Notes under the pieces: model-generated | What the model was told of the DNA's origin: nothing | The model's input: only the letters and a program-made list of their open reading frames with translations | The model's database searches: none | Position numbers and translations under genes: made by a program | Part shown: piece after piece, positions 20,457-32,228 of the stretch | How the letters are laid out: the number at the start of each line of letters is the position of its first letter | How positions within the stretch are numbered: position 1 is the stretch's first letter | Source of the DNA: Batillaria attramentaria | Taxonomy: Eukaryota; Mollusca; Gastropoda; Batillariidae | Direction: 5' to 3' | Length of the DNA: 64,000 nucleotides | Assembly: GCA_018292915.2 (NCBI GenBank) | Contig: JACVVK020000227.1 | Location: 62,001 to 126,000 of the forward strand

Positions 20457-22577
20457 TCACAGATAAAAAACGTCATCTGTTTCGAAAGGTTCGCAAGTGA
20501 GGATCGTGCCGCCCTTACAGGCGACCCACAGGCGACCTCTGGTGTCCGTGTTGAGCGCCGTGGGTTGCACCAGCAGCGGACAGCCCGGGGCCAGGTAACG
20601 CGAGAAGCTCAGGCGCCCGTCCTGCACGTTCACCACGTGGATGGCGTCGTTGAGCTCATCAGCCACCAGCAGCACCTCACTGTTATTAGTGTTATACCAA
20701 TAAACTCAGAACATGTACAGTGTTAGGGCGCTTTCTGCATCGTTTTAGCATCCTTATTCTAATAGATAGCAAAAATAGTAATTAATCATTATATGATAAG
20801 ATTACATGAAATCGATGCGTATCTGTTATCCAGTCTTTGTGTGGATTAACCATTTGTCTTTCACCTGGTTTAGCTACTGGTTTGTTTATTATTAGAAGAC
20901 ATGCAACTAACATATGGTGAACAATGCAAGCGGAACATGTTTTATCGTGCATCTCAGTCGGGTTTCAGGAAACAAGAATACATATCTCGACTGGAATTTT
21001 TGAAGTATTGCAAAAAGTGTAAAATCTCACTTATAGAAACACACGTCCGACGGCTGGAAAGGCGCTACAGGCGGTCTGTAGGTGGTGATGGCGTCCACTG
21101 GGGGGCGTTGATGCTCATGTGCCTGGCCTCCAGATTGTGGCTGTGGGCGTCGGTACAGCCGCACTGTGCGCTGGAGGTCTGGTGTCTGCGCTTCCTCCAG
21201 CACCACAAACAGCTGCTCGCTGGCGTCAACGTCGAATGCACGATGAGCGCCACACTTCACAGTACATTCTTTTGTTGATTCAGTTTTTAATGGATCTTCA
21301 GACACTATCTTTTCAGTATACACAGTTGCCTGTCCTGTCAGGTCGTTGTTCAAACGAAAGAACCTGGTTAGTTGTGGTTCAGTCTTCTTTGCATACGTAT
21401 CAATGTTTCCCGTCCTTTGTACCGGACGCATTGAGGAACCATTTTTACGCGGCGCCCATGTTACTTTGGCACGGACATTATCTTTACGAGTATCAACAAC
21501 TTCGCCGTCAGCATTGAACTTTTCAGACGTTGCACCTTCACGCATCATGCTCGGTTCATACGAAACCCACACCTTACCGTCAGTCTTGGGACACACGTGA
21601 TAAACGTCATTGTCCGGATCCTCCCGACATTGAAACTGCTCCATCACTGTCACTTCAGGCGCTGACACCGCCATCTCCATCTTCGCCGCGCTACCCATGT
21701 AGTCGCGAATGCACTCGAAAGTGACGTCGCGTGTGGCGCTGAAGCGGAGGACAGGACGGCAGACGGTCGTCATCTGTTTTGTCGTCAGCTTCTGCACGGC
21801 TTCCTCGCTGCCACGTCCGCATCTCATCTCTCTGGCCACAGTCACCAGCTCACAGCCCGCTCCGGTGTCCACAGCCTGCTGCACCCGCTGCTGTAGCTTG
21901 GTCAGTTGCTGCAGGTTTTGCTGCAGACAGTGCAGGTCCGCCTTGTGTGTGTCCGTGATGTCAGTGGTGATGATGTGTAGCGAGGCCAGTGCGTCGTCCG
22001 TGTACTTGTCGACTGCCGCCTTCAGTGTGGCCTGTCTGTTGCGGATGTTGGCCACCAGGGCGGCGTGTTTGTCCTTCACCGCCTGCTGTTCTTGTGTAAC
22101 GAGCTGCGCGTGTTTCTTGACGTCCCCCACACAACGCTCTAATCGCTCTATGTCCTTGTCTAACTGGGTCTTGAAGCGTTCTGTGGCCTCTGATATATCT
22201 TCTGCTTTGTGCTGGTTGTGTTTCGTCACCAAGCACGTGACACACATCAGGACATCACAGTCCACACAGTATAACTCAATCTCTTTCTTGGGATGTTTAC
22301 TGCAGTAAGATCCGTCACGAGCTCGCTGCAACTCCTCAGGTTTAATGTAGAAGTTGTTCTTGAAGGCAGAGACGCCATCTTGTGGAACTTGAATTTCTTC
22401 CCGACAAGTTGGACAGGGGAATTTTCCGCTTGGATGATTACTAACTAGATCCTTCAGACACGCTTCACAGAACGTGTGGGAACAAGGCAGCAGTTTTGGT
22501 GATCGGAAAGTGTCCAGACAAAGAGGACAGGTCAGGTACTCCTCAACTGTAGACTTTTCATTCTCACAAGTTGCCAT
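20457..22577 (-). CDS. TRIM paralog C (RING-Bbox-coiled coil-NHL-like), two exons inferred
   Basis: The start is the ATG at 22577 (MATCENEK). The RING covers about residues 17-58, the B-box follows (YCSKH, CVDC, CVTC), then a coiled coil to about 265, the linker and the propeller-like end. Exon 1 runs to 21031. A 351-nt AT-rich insert, 20680-21030, begins GTGAGA and ends ACAG on the minus strand. Removing it rejoins the frame (FY-N-EVLLV) and gives 589 codons, with one residue replacing the TLGGH of other copies. The protein also has a 14-residue insertion after RRPQP not seen in the other copies, and a divergent C-terminus ending DDVFYL. An upstream acceptor (TTTCAG, 22663-22664) implies a 5'-UTR intron. 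Probably a ubiquitin E3 ligase. If the insert is not spliced, the protein stops at FYK. Confidence 0.7.
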
Positions 22578-22679
22578 GGTACAGAGTAAAACAGGAGGGC
22601 TGGGTGAATGTAAGCGAGTCGTCAACAGGTTCCCTGCCTAGTGAGACTTGTGACACCAGTACCTGAAACATACACAGCT

Positions 22680-23030
22680 TCGTGAGTGATGAAAAATTAC
22701 AGATTAAGTTCCATAACTTGTTGATCAGCAGTTGGCGAATGGATAAGAAAACATATTGCTTACTCACTCGTCAAATCCAATCAAATATCAACTTTCATTA
22801 TTAAGTCTAAAGTAATGAAAGTCATGTAGCATCACGTTTGTACAACAGCCGGACTGACTCGTCTTGTCATGCGTTTCGCTTCAGCTCCTTTTTCTAATAC
22901 GGTAGTCGTTCTAGTACAGTTTACAAGTGTGCTTGTGCTTTTTCATTCACTCGTCTTGGATTGTTGTCAGTCAGTGCAGAGTTCACTGACAGGGTTATCA
23001 ACACACTCCGCTTATCACAATCAGCTATTT

Positions 23031-23086
<56 letters not shown>

Positions 23087-23100
23087 TAATACGAGTTGTA
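22680..23100. other. TRIM C upstream sequence with (CA)n
   Basis: No gene is seen. A CA array lies at 23033-23085. The sequence before 23100 has no counterpart in the TRIM A flank. Confidence 0.6.
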
Positions 23101-23999
23101 TCTTGGCACAGTCACAGTGCTCTGAATTCATTGATTATGGTTGTGCATCCGGCCGCGTGTACACGGACAACCTAAATTTCAAACTACAGTAGACCGGCTG
23201 ACAGGCTGGCAAACTGAGAAATTGAGAGTGAACCCGCAGATCGACTTCGGCCTACCTGCATAATGTCAGTTGCTGTTTGAGGTCAACGCTGAACCGACAG
23301 CGCTCGAAACAAGCACATTACTATCCCCGTTCTTGTCTGTCGTAACCTTAATTTATACACAGCACAGTATATAGTGTATTACTGAATAATACATTGGTAC
23401 CAGCGGCCGGAACGACATCATTTTGCAACTTTACCGTCTATCCCCGTTTTTCTCTCGGCTGTCGTGATATTAGTCCGAGTTTCTACATAGTACAATACAT
23501 ATACAATGCTACGTTACTAGGGAAACACGACAATCACTTCTGTGTAAAACAAACATTGTGAAACCAGAGGAAGATTACCTGTCTCAGTCTGTGTTCCTTA
23601 CGTCAGTCACTCCACGTATCGTCCTGTGATCCACCGTGCTATAGGGGACGACTCCTATGAACTGAAGTCGTTCCAACCTTCACTGATGTATGTTCCTCAG
23701 TATGCACATTTACACCAGAAAGATCAAGTGTGACGTCAGGCCGGATTCAGTTAACCTACCAACGCAGCTTGTAAAACCAGGACCATGTGACACTTCACCT
23801 AACACTGAGTGACAAGATCCAACAACTATGTCTGTTACTGTCTGGGTGACGCGTTCTCTACACGGCCCGGCTGTATGTGACTATAAATAGAGAGTGTCTA
23901 AATATAGACATGGCACAGTGTGCGGAAGGTTTTCCCAACATGGGACGTCTTGTCTACTTTCGGTTCGCACTGTGAGTACTGTCAGCTCTGACTTTCTTA

Positions 24000-24010
<11 letters not shown>
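23100..24010. repeat. Segmental duplication, 5' flank of TRIM C
   Basis: Paralogous to 4210-4480 plus 6190-6830. It includes a conserved CTATAAATAGAGAGT block (near 23880; near 6680 in the A flank). It provides empty sites for the pogo-like element and the MITE of the A flank. A CA array follows at 24001-24037. Confidence 0.8.
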
Positions 24011-24038
<28 letters not shown>

Positions 24039-24202
24039 AATAATAATAATGATAATAATAATGCTCAAATAGGCCCAGGTAACACGATATTGACGTGTAT
24101 GTTACAAACAACTGCACTTCTGCCATATACCAATTTATTTCAACCTCCCAATGACAACGTGACACCAGACGCTGAAAATCAGTTAAAACGGCTGCAAAGC
24201 CG

Positions 24203-24282
24203 GGGACTTCTGACAGTAATGTATGTTGTTGAGAAAGGTAACGACTAAACACAAATACACTGGGACTTCTGACAGTGATGTA
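24203..24282. repeat. Left end of 59/63-bp minisatellite
   Basis: About 1.4 units (GGGACTTCTGACAGTAATGT, then the full motif) lie to the left of the pogo element. The array resumes at 27102, so the transposon landed inside it. Confidence 0.9.
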
Positions 24283-25394
24283 CAGTATACGCCGGTTATA
24301 AGAAACTCGAGGGGGGTGAATTTTTTGGTTTCTTATATCCGAGTTTTCTTATATCTGAAAGTCGGATATAAGAAAGTATTTTGAAAAATATTTCTTATAA
24401 CCGAGTTCAGTGAAAAAAAGGTTTAAAACATTTCTTTTTTCTCAGTTCGTGTATGTTTTGCATTAAATTAAGAAATATCTGGTTTCTCTTAAAGACCTGC
24501 ACAGAATATATATGTGTAGAGTTAATATACACCAGTGCGCTTGTGTCCTTCAATGTCAGATTTTTTTGTTTGAACATGAAAATACTGTTTTTGCTTCCCA
24601 ACTGTAGCGCTGGCGGTCATGTGGTAAGAACAAAAAAAAACAAAACAAAAAAACAACCAAACCAACCAACCAACCAAACAAACAAACAAACAAACAAAAA
24701 AGAACTAAGGGGAGAGAGAGAGAGAGAGAGAATTCCCTTGTATTTATAGGATATTAAAAGTGCATTATGTATCAACTTTTGATCTATAAAACACTCGTCC
24801 CATTAGAGTATGATATGCGATGCTTTCCGTGTCTAATTTGGCTGAAAAAAGCTGCAAATTAGCTTTTTTTCTGTTGGGAGGGGGAAGGGGGATGGAGGAA
24901 AGATGGACCACGTATATTGTCAAAGAAAGGAATTGATCAACAGTTAGTCTAATACTGATAAGTTTTATTCTCCTTAACGCGAGCCCTGTAGACAGAGACA
25001 GACATACAGAGAGAGAGAGAGAGAGAGACTGAGCTCCCAATCAGGCAAAAAAACAAAATAATAAGAAAAACAACATATAACAATAGAACAACAAAAATGC
25101 ATCTCGTATTTTTTCTTCTTGCCAACATTCAATTTTGCACGGAACACAATGGTAAAGAACCAATTCAAGACAAGGAGGAATGGCCCCGTCCTACAAAGTT
25201 GTTTCTCCAAACTTCATTTTATTTTGTCTGTTTTGTTGTTATTGTTGCCGGTTCTCCCCTCTCCAAGTTCTACCGATGACACTAGATCCTCTACGACCTC
25301 GACCGATTAGCCACGTGACTGGGGGTGGGGCCGGGTGTGGGAAGAAGGGAGAGAGAGAGGCAGAGGCAGAGGGTGGGTGGGTGGGTGTTCAGCA

Positions 25395-25547
25395 GTTTAA
25401 CGCTCTTTTCCACCACATAAGGGTGACATCAAAGACGGGGCAACGAGAAAAAGGCCAGCACAAATATTTGGCCCCAGCGGCCTGGATTCGAACTCTCGGC
25501 CCAAGCATTGAAAGTCCAACGCGCTACCATTCGGCCACCCTGGCTCC

Positions 25548-25560
<13 letters not shown>
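25395..25560 (-). repeat. tRNA-derived SINE-like module within hairpin element b
   Basis: Same position and orientation as in copy a, with a (TGGG)n end at 25373-25386 and a tRNA-like head at about 25475-25548. Because both hairpin copies share it, the module was in the ancestor of the family. Confidence 0.65.
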
Positions 25561-25587
<27 letters not shown>

Positions 25588-26037
25588 GTCAGTTCCGTGA
25601 ACTAAACATTTGACGTCAGCCTCAAGCAGGTCGTCATACAGAGAGAGAGAGATGACGTCAATTCCGTGAACTAAACTTTTGGCGTCAGCCTCTAGCACTG
25701 AGATCGTCTGAGGATGCTTGTTTATGTCTTGTGATTTCCCTATTGGCTTTGTGACTTCTCCGACTGAATTATTTTTCACATGAAATCTGGAAGATGTAGA
25801 GGGCTGATGAAATGTCGGAAGCAGTGACGATACTTGCAGATTTTGTCTGTGAACCAAACAATTGCCGTCAGCCTCACGCTGCTCGTCTGACAGATGATAC
25901 TTCTTCATATCTTGTGATTTCCTTGTTGCTTTTGTGACTTCCGGGACTGAATTAATTTTGACATAAAATCTGGAAGATCTAGAGAGCTGATGAAACGTGG
26001 ACTTAAAGTGCCTTGGATTGTACTTACGAAATTGCAA
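25429..26037 (-). other. Open frame with a 61-residue tandem repeat (copy b)
   Basis: A 202-codon minus-strand frame. The repeat motif (FHQxSRSSRFYVK, TKxxxKSQD, EADxxxLVH) occurs with a period of 183 nt, and a third partial unit (EADVKCLVHG) follows. Its last third runs through the SINE-like module and is therefore not natural protein. No known family is recognised. Confidence 0.35.
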
Positions 26038-27101
26038 AGTTGGAACTTTTTTGACCGGCGCTTCTCGCAGAAACGTGAAAAAATGTGTTTATCTAAAAGC
26101 TCTGTTATTCTTAATACTAAAGCTATAATAGTGCAATAGTTCATGTCATATGTGCAGTTGTCACAAGTGACAAAAATACCGGAATGATGAGTAATTTGAA
26201 GGAGTCTTTTCATAGATATTTGGCCTTATATGCAAACCACCCCTACCTCGGAAATATTTTTCTTACACAAAACCTGTCAGAGCTACAGAGCTGTGCTACG
26301 AAAACAGGCAGTATAATTGGATGATCTTCCCAATTTCAGAAAATGAAGCCATTTGAACATTTTTTTCGAAAAAAAATCGTGACATGACCGATTTTTTCAA
26401 ATCGGCGATAACTGTTCTCAAAATGCGGCAGGCTAAAAATCGTGAAAAATAGCTCTGGAGAATATGACTGCCCATTTTATCTCAAAGTAAAAAGCCATCC
26501 GGCGAGGTGGTTTAGCAGATAGTCATCATTACATCCGTCCACACACACACACACACACACACGTCATTCCCGCCAAAAAGAACGCAGCAACAAAGTGTGC
26601 ACGTAAGGTGTCTATGACGCAGATTTCGTTACGTCACTGTGTGCGTGAAAGTAAGTATTGTGTGGAGAAACGTCACAGTCTTGTTTTGTATCACTGAAAC
26701 TTGCTGCTGCGCGTAGCAAAATCTGCCCCGTCTCATAAAGTTGTTTCTCTATAGAGAAACAACTTAAAAAGAAAATCATGCGCCATCATGTGCCTGTCCT
26801 AAGTGACGTCAGACCTGACCTGTTTTCTTAGAATGAGTGAAATTTTCTTGGAAATGTACTTTCGGTTTCTTACAATGAGTGAAATTTTCTTGGAAATGTA
26901 CTTTCGGTTTCTTATATCCGAGTTTTTGTATCAAGCGGGACAAGAAATTTGCTTTCCTAAAACCGAGTTTTCTTATAAGCGAGTTTCTTGTATCCGAGTT
27001 TTTGTAATACATAATAAAGAAGAGTTTGGCCGGGGGAAAAAAATTCGTTGGCAATAACCGAGTTTTCTTATATCCGAGTTGCTTATATCCGGCGTCCACT
27101 G

Positions 27102-27990
27102 TATGTTGTTGAGAAAGGTAACGACTAAACACAAATACACTCAGTGGGACTTCTGACAGTGATGTATGTTGTTGAGAAAGGTAACGACTAAACACAAATA
27201 CACTCAGTGGGACTTCTGACAGTGATGTATGTTGTTGAGAAAGGTAACGACTAAACACAAATACACTCAGTGGGACTTCTGACAGTGATGTATGTTGTTG
27301 AGAAAGGTAACGACTAAACACAAACACACTGGGACTTCTGACAGTGATGTATGTTGTTGAGAAAGGTAACGACTAAACACAAATACACTCAGTGGGACTT
27401 CTGACAGTGATGTATGTTGTTGAGAAAGGTAACGACTAAACACAAATACACTCAGTGGGACTTCTGACAGTGATGTATGTTGTTGAGAAAGGTAACGACT
27501 AAACACAAACACACTGGGACTTCTGACAGTGATGTATGTTGTTGAGAAAGGTAACGACTAAACACAAATACACTCAGTGGGACTTCTGACAGTGATGTAT
27601 GTTGTTGAGAAAGGTAACGACTAAACACAAATACACTCAGTGGGACTTCTGACAGTGATGTATGTTGTTGAGAAAGGTAACGACTAAACACAAACACACT
27701 GGGACTTCTGACAGTGATGTATGTTGTTGAGAAAGGTAACAACTACACACAAATACACTGGGACTTCTGACAGTGATGTATGTTGTACTGAGAAAGGTAA
27801 CGACTAAACACAAATACACTGGGACTTCTGACAGTGATGTATGTTGTTGAGAAAGGTAACGACTACACACAAATACACTGGGACTTCTGACAGCGATGTA
27901 TGTTGTTGAGAAAGGTAACGACTAAACACAAATACACTGGGACTTCTGACAGTGATGTACTGATGTCGTTGAGAAAGGTAATGGCCATAC
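27102..27990. repeat. 59/63-bp minisatellite, about 14.5 units
   Basis: The unit contains TGTTGTTGAGAAAGGTAACG and GGGACTTCTGACAGTGATG. Units differ by presence of CAGT (63 or 59 bp) and by ACAAACAC versus ACAAATAC. A 63-63-59 order recurs three times between about 27165 and 27720. The repetitive peptide frames on the minus strand arise because 63 is a multiple of 3. Confidence 0.97.
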
Positions 27991-28041
27991 CAGGCACAAC
28001 ATAATCATCTATATGTGGTGGGAAAGGACGTTAAACTTCCA

Positions 28042-28043
<2 letters not shown>

Positions 28044-28104
<61 letters not shown>
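28044..28104. repeat. (CA)n microsatellite
   Basis: About 60 bp of CA repeats between the minisatellite and the segmental duplication that starts at 28222. Confidence 0.97.
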
Positions 28105-28107
<3 letters not shown>

Positions 28108-28221
28108 GTCCTTCACATGCACAGCAGAATTACGAAGACGTAAAATTTGCTGTAGAGTTAACCTTGCAATACACTGCGTATGTACTGAGCTCTTTACTTT
28201 TCAATGGCTCTACTATTGGAA

Positions 28222-29464
28222 ATAATTGTTAAAAATAAATATTTAACGGAAATAGAAAGATAAAAACCCAAAACGGGGAAACGATGAAGTAGGTTTCAAG
28301 AAATCAAACTAAACTTAATGAAACTCGATTCACACTAAAATCAAACAAACAAACAAACAAACAAACAAACCCAACACACCCCACCTGAATCAGCGGATGG
28401 AGAACTTCAAGCAAATATCATTACCCATAACATATAATGTATAAGATCATGTGCTTATATGTGTGTACATGTGTACGGATACTTGTACTTACTGGGCAAT
28501 ACTGGCATAATCCGTCATTGCGTGATATCTATTTACATTATTGTACAGTACACAACGAGAGGCACGACAGACAATTGACATCAAGAGGAGACCACAACAC
28601 TTGCTGAGTGTAAATGAAACTTCTAGGACGAAGATCGTCATGTGTACATTAGCTAGCAATGAAGTGGTAATACAAATGTTCAACGTCTGCTACATTTCTA
28701 TTCACAAAACCTGAATATACAACCGACTGCCATGTTGTTCACTATTATCTTTCAACACAATGTACAATGCGAACATCTGGAAGGTTGGTAACTGAACCGA
28801 GAGTAAAACAAAAGGTGTAGAACTTGAACTGACTACGCCATGATGGTGTGGACTGTGTCTCTGATAAGGGTGGGTGGGTGTTTAACGTCCTCAGGCATGG
28901 GAATTGGAGAAGTCAAAAAAGACTGAAATTTTCGCGGTGCACAAAGGCGGAAGGACGGACTTTACCCAAAGAAACTGAAAAGCGGGGAGGGGGGGGGGGC
29001 GGGCGACAGGCGAACAGAATGACTTTACCCGAAGAAAGTGAAAAGCGGGGGGGGGGGGGGGGGGGCGTTCAGCCTTAGTGCTGCCCACATAAAACGCTGT
29101 ACTTTCCTTTTAGGTATCGCGTAACTCAAGTAACCGGCCAACAACTCAGCGGCAATCGGTGAAAAGAAAAGCGGAGCTGCATTTTTTTTTTTAATCAACC
29201 AGACTTTTTTAGGCGGATTTTTTTTTTTTTTTTTTTTTTTAGGCGGAAACCCAATTTGATTTAGGCGGAAAATACAAACTCTTTTAGGCGGAAATTTCCT
29301 TTTTTTAGGCGGAAACCCAATTTCATTTAGGCGGAAATTTGCCTTTAGGCAGACAATTCCCATGCCTGGTCCTTTTCCACCACATAGGGTGATATCAAAG
29401 ACGAAGCAACGATGAAAAAGCCAGCACAAATATTCGGTCCCAGCCGGGATGTGAACTAACGACC
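28222..29464. repeat. Segmental duplication, 3' flank of TRIM D
   Basis: Matches 1-545 plus 2072-2344. This copy lacks the I-like retroelement of the A flank but contains the MITE at 28892-29368. A (CT)n run lies at 29480-29506. Confidence 0.85.
28892..29368. mobile_element. MITE with 15-bp TIRs and 5-bp TSD
   Basis: The ends CAGGCATGGGAATTG and CAATTCCCATGCCTG are perfect inverted repeats. GTCCT is duplicated at 28887-28891 and 29369-29373. The A flank (near 2195-2210) has the uninterrupted site. The interior has poly-G, poly-T and repeated TTAGGCGGAAA motifs, with no transposase. Superfamily not assigned; a hAT-related family with short TSD is one possibility. Confidence 0.8.
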
Positions 29465-29480
29465 CTAGCAATGTGTGTAA
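29369..29480 (-). repeat. SINE-like module, decayed, right part
   Basis: Continuation of the SINE-like module interrupted by the MITE. Its tRNA head is degraded in the same way as in the A-flank copy at 2172-2312. Confidence 0.55.
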
Positions 29481-29511
<31 letters not shown>

Positions 29512-31246
29512 CTTCACCTTCTATTGGTTTACAAGTGAGGATCTTGCCACCCCTACAGGCGATCCACAGGCGACCTCTGGTGTCCGTGTTGAGCGCCGTG
29601 GGTTGCACCAGCAGCGGACAGCCCGGGGCCAGGTAGCGCGCGAAGCTCAGGCGCCCGTCCTGCACGTTCACCACGTGGATGGCGTCGTTGAGCTCATCAG
29701 CCACCAGCAGCACCTTGTGACCGCCCAGCGTGTAGAAACACACGTCCGACGGCTGGAAGGGCGTTACAGGCGGGCTGTAGGTGGCGATGGCGTCCGGCTG
29801 TGGGCGTCGGTACAGCCGCACTGTGCGCTGGAGGTCTGGTGCCTGCGCTTCCTCCAGCACCACAAACAGCTGCCGGCAGGCGTCAACGTCGAACGCACGA
29901 TGAGCGCCACATGTCACAGTACATTCTTTTGTTGATTCGGTTTTGAATGGATCTTCAGACACTATCTTATCAGTATACACAGTTGCCTGTCCTGTCAGGT
30001 CGTTGTTCAAACGAAAGACCTTGGTGAGTTGTGGTTCAGTCTTCTTCGCAAACGTAATAATGTTTCCCGTCGTTTGTTTCGGACACATTGCGGAACCATG
30101 TTTACGCGGGACCCATGTTACTTTGGCACGGACATCCTCTTTATGAGTATCAACAACTTTGCCGTCAGTACTGAACCTTTCAGACGTTGCACCTTCACGC
30201 ATCATGTTCGGTTCATACGACACCAACACCTTACCGTCAGGCGCGGGACACACGTGACAAACGTCTGTGTCTGGATCCTCCCGACATCGGAACTGCTCCA
30301 TCACGGTCACTTCAGGCGCTGACACCGCCATCTCCATCTTGGCCGCGCTACCCATGTAGTCGCGCATTGGTTCAAAAATAGCGTCTTGTGTGGCGCTGAA
30401 GCGGAGGACAGGACGGCAGACGGTCGTCACCTGTTTTGTCGTCAGCCTCTGCACGGCTTCCTCGCTGCCACGTCCGCATCTCATCTCTCTGGCCACAGTC
30501 ACCAGCTCACAGCCCGCTCTGCTGTCCACAGCCTGCTGCACCCGCTGCTGTAGCTTGGCCAGTTGCTGCAGGTTTTGCTGCAGACAGTGCAGGTCCGCCT
30601 TGTGTGTGTCCGTGATGTCAGTGGTGATGTTGTGTAGCGAGGCCAGCGCGTCGTCCGTGTACTTGTCGACTGCCGCCTTCAGTGTGGCCTGTCTGTTGCG
30701 GATGTTGGCCACCAGGGCGGCGTGTTTGTCCTTCACCGCCTGCTGTTCTTGTGTAACGAGCTGCACGTGTTTCTGGACGTCCCCCACACAACTCTGTAGC
30801 CGCTCTCTGTCCTTGTATAGTTGGCTCATGGCGCGATCGGCTGCTTCACTAAGATCCTGTGTCTCGTGCGTCTTGTGTTTCGTCATGACGCATTTCAGAC
30901 ACACAGGCAGATCGCAGTCGACGCAGAAAAGGTCAAGGTCATCTTTCGGGTGTGTCATACACAGCACCCCCTTACGTGCTCGCTCCAAGTCCTCGGTACT
31001 GATGTAGAAGTTGGTCTGCAAGGCTGATACTCCGCCAGGGGGCACTGCTGTTTTCTTGCGGCATGACGGACAGGGGAAGTTGTTGTGAGGGTGTGTGGCC
31101 GCCAGATCTTCCAAACAGTGTTGACAGAACGTGTGGTGACAGGGGAGAAGTTTGGGAGACGTGTAGATGTCCAGACACATGGCACAAGTCAGAGCCTGAT
31201 TCCTGTCAGTGTCACCTTGAGATCTGACTGATCCTCCAGTTGCCAT
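29465..31246 (-). CDS. TRIM paralog D (RING-Bbox-coiled coil-NHL-like)
   Basis: 593 residues from the ATG at 31246 (MATGGSVRSQ, shared with E). RING at about 21-62 (CAMC, CHH, CQHC, CPSC). B-box near 96-135 (CMTH, CVDC, CLKC, HKTH). The coiled coil ends in the LQQLAKLQQRVQQAVD block, then comes a linker with MREGATSERF. The C-terminal propeller-like region has YTLGGHKVLLVADELND and GGKILTC. The last residues read into a (CT)n tract (RERERERE), so the stop differs from E and F. The 5'-UTR acceptor (TTTTAG) is at 31406-31407. It shares its upstream region with E and its 3' part with A. As in the family, the RING would recruit an E2, the coiled coil would dimerise, and the C-terminus would bind substrate. 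No lesion is visible. Confidence 0.9.
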
Positions 31247-32117
31247 GTTTACTGTCTTATGTTCTCGGAAGTTGTGTGTTTGCTGTGGTTTACAAAGCAG
31301 ACGGAAAATGATTGCAGACTGTGACTGTCCACTGGAACCTTGAGCATCGAATCATTGATGCTGCACTGGTTTTGGCTGTTGGGTTTTACTCTGTCTCAGT
31401 CAGACCTAAAACAACAAATTTCATTTAAATGTACTATATATTTCGGTTAATTCAGTTCAGTATAGGAAATCTTTATCATGCCTTATTATTTTCTCCGCAT
31501 GCCGTAGCGTGTAATCGCCGGTCATCAAATGAATGTATTCACTTGAAGAAAGGAATCTGGCTGACATTGAAACTGCAAATAATGACCAACAGTTGAAAAA
31601 AAAATAATAATGAGAAACATAGCGGACTTTCTCCAAAACACAGTCCACATGATAATTTCAATTCCAGCCACACATATAAATCAAAGTCTGCCGGTTTGTC
31701 AGCACACAATACATGCGTCTATCTTTATTAATTTCTATGTATCTATCAGTACTACGTCATATTTTTTTTCAAGCCGGTCGCCCGTTTATTTTATTTATAG
31801 GAGTAGAATTTCTCAGAAACTAAAGCTGACAAGTAAATTGGGTCAGCAGGCCACCCCGAAATACTACATACTGACGTCAGCAACACGAACACGACACAGT
31901 GTCATTGTCAAGTGTGCTAGGCTGTCTGTAGATAACATACTTCATTTATTCAAGGGACACAGGGCGCTAGGGTCTAGTAAGATACATATTCCGATACGGG
32001 GCTCTGGTGCCACTCCTGTACTAATATCATAATATATGTCTTTCTGAGTCAAGTAGTCAATTTCGGGTTACCTGGGCCTATTTGAGCATTATTATTATCA
32101 TTATTATTATTGTGATT

Positions 32118-32118
<1 letters not shown>

Positions 32119-32163
<45 letters not shown>

Positions 32164-32173
32164 TGTGTGCGTG

Positions 32174-32227
<54 letters not shown>
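32119..32227. repeat. (GT)n microsatellite
   Basis: An interrupted GT array followed by G-rich sequence. The E flank has only a short GT remnant at the equivalent position near 39068. Confidence 0.97.

Positions 32228-32228
<1 letters not shown>

Larger units (their letters stand above)
25171..26765. mobile_element. Hairpin-ended non-autonomous element, copy b
   Basis: It starts CAAGGAGGAATGG with AAGTTGTTTCTC at 25196-25207 and ends in the 28-nt palindrome at 26738-26765. The surrounding pogo sequence gives an empty site (CAATTCAAGAAAAGAAAATC at 19240-19262 and in complement near 4803-4825). Internal blocks match copy a: SINE-like module (25395-25560), tandem-repeat frame (25429-26037), GGCGATAACT block and a CA tract (26540-26562). 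Confidence 0.65.
24283..27101 (-). mobile_element. pogo/Tigger-like transposon inserted in the minisatellite
   Basis: TA at 24281-24282 and 27102-27103. The ends are identical in type to the 4481-5726 element, in opposite orientation. Internal sequence (24290-25170 and 26766-27101) is a close relative of that element and lacks the transposase start. A hairpin-ended element occupies 25171-26765. Confidence 0.85.

Noticed and set aside
21709..22308. Long plus-strand frames antisense to the TRIM genes (also 3195-3605, 30390-31007, 37326-37973, 51144-51761)
   Set aside because: They mirror the minus-strand coiled-coil coding sequence, recur in every paralog, and have no recognisable domain; they are shadows of GC-rich codons.
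26809..27870. Repetitive minus-strand peptide with VFSRYLSQQHTSLSEVP
   Set aside because: Product of the 59/63-bp minisatellite and the adjacent pogo end; the frame changes wherever a 59-bp unit occurs.
24203..27990. CRISPR-like array
   Set aside because: Units are contiguous repeats without unique spacers, in a eukaryotic transposon-rich context.
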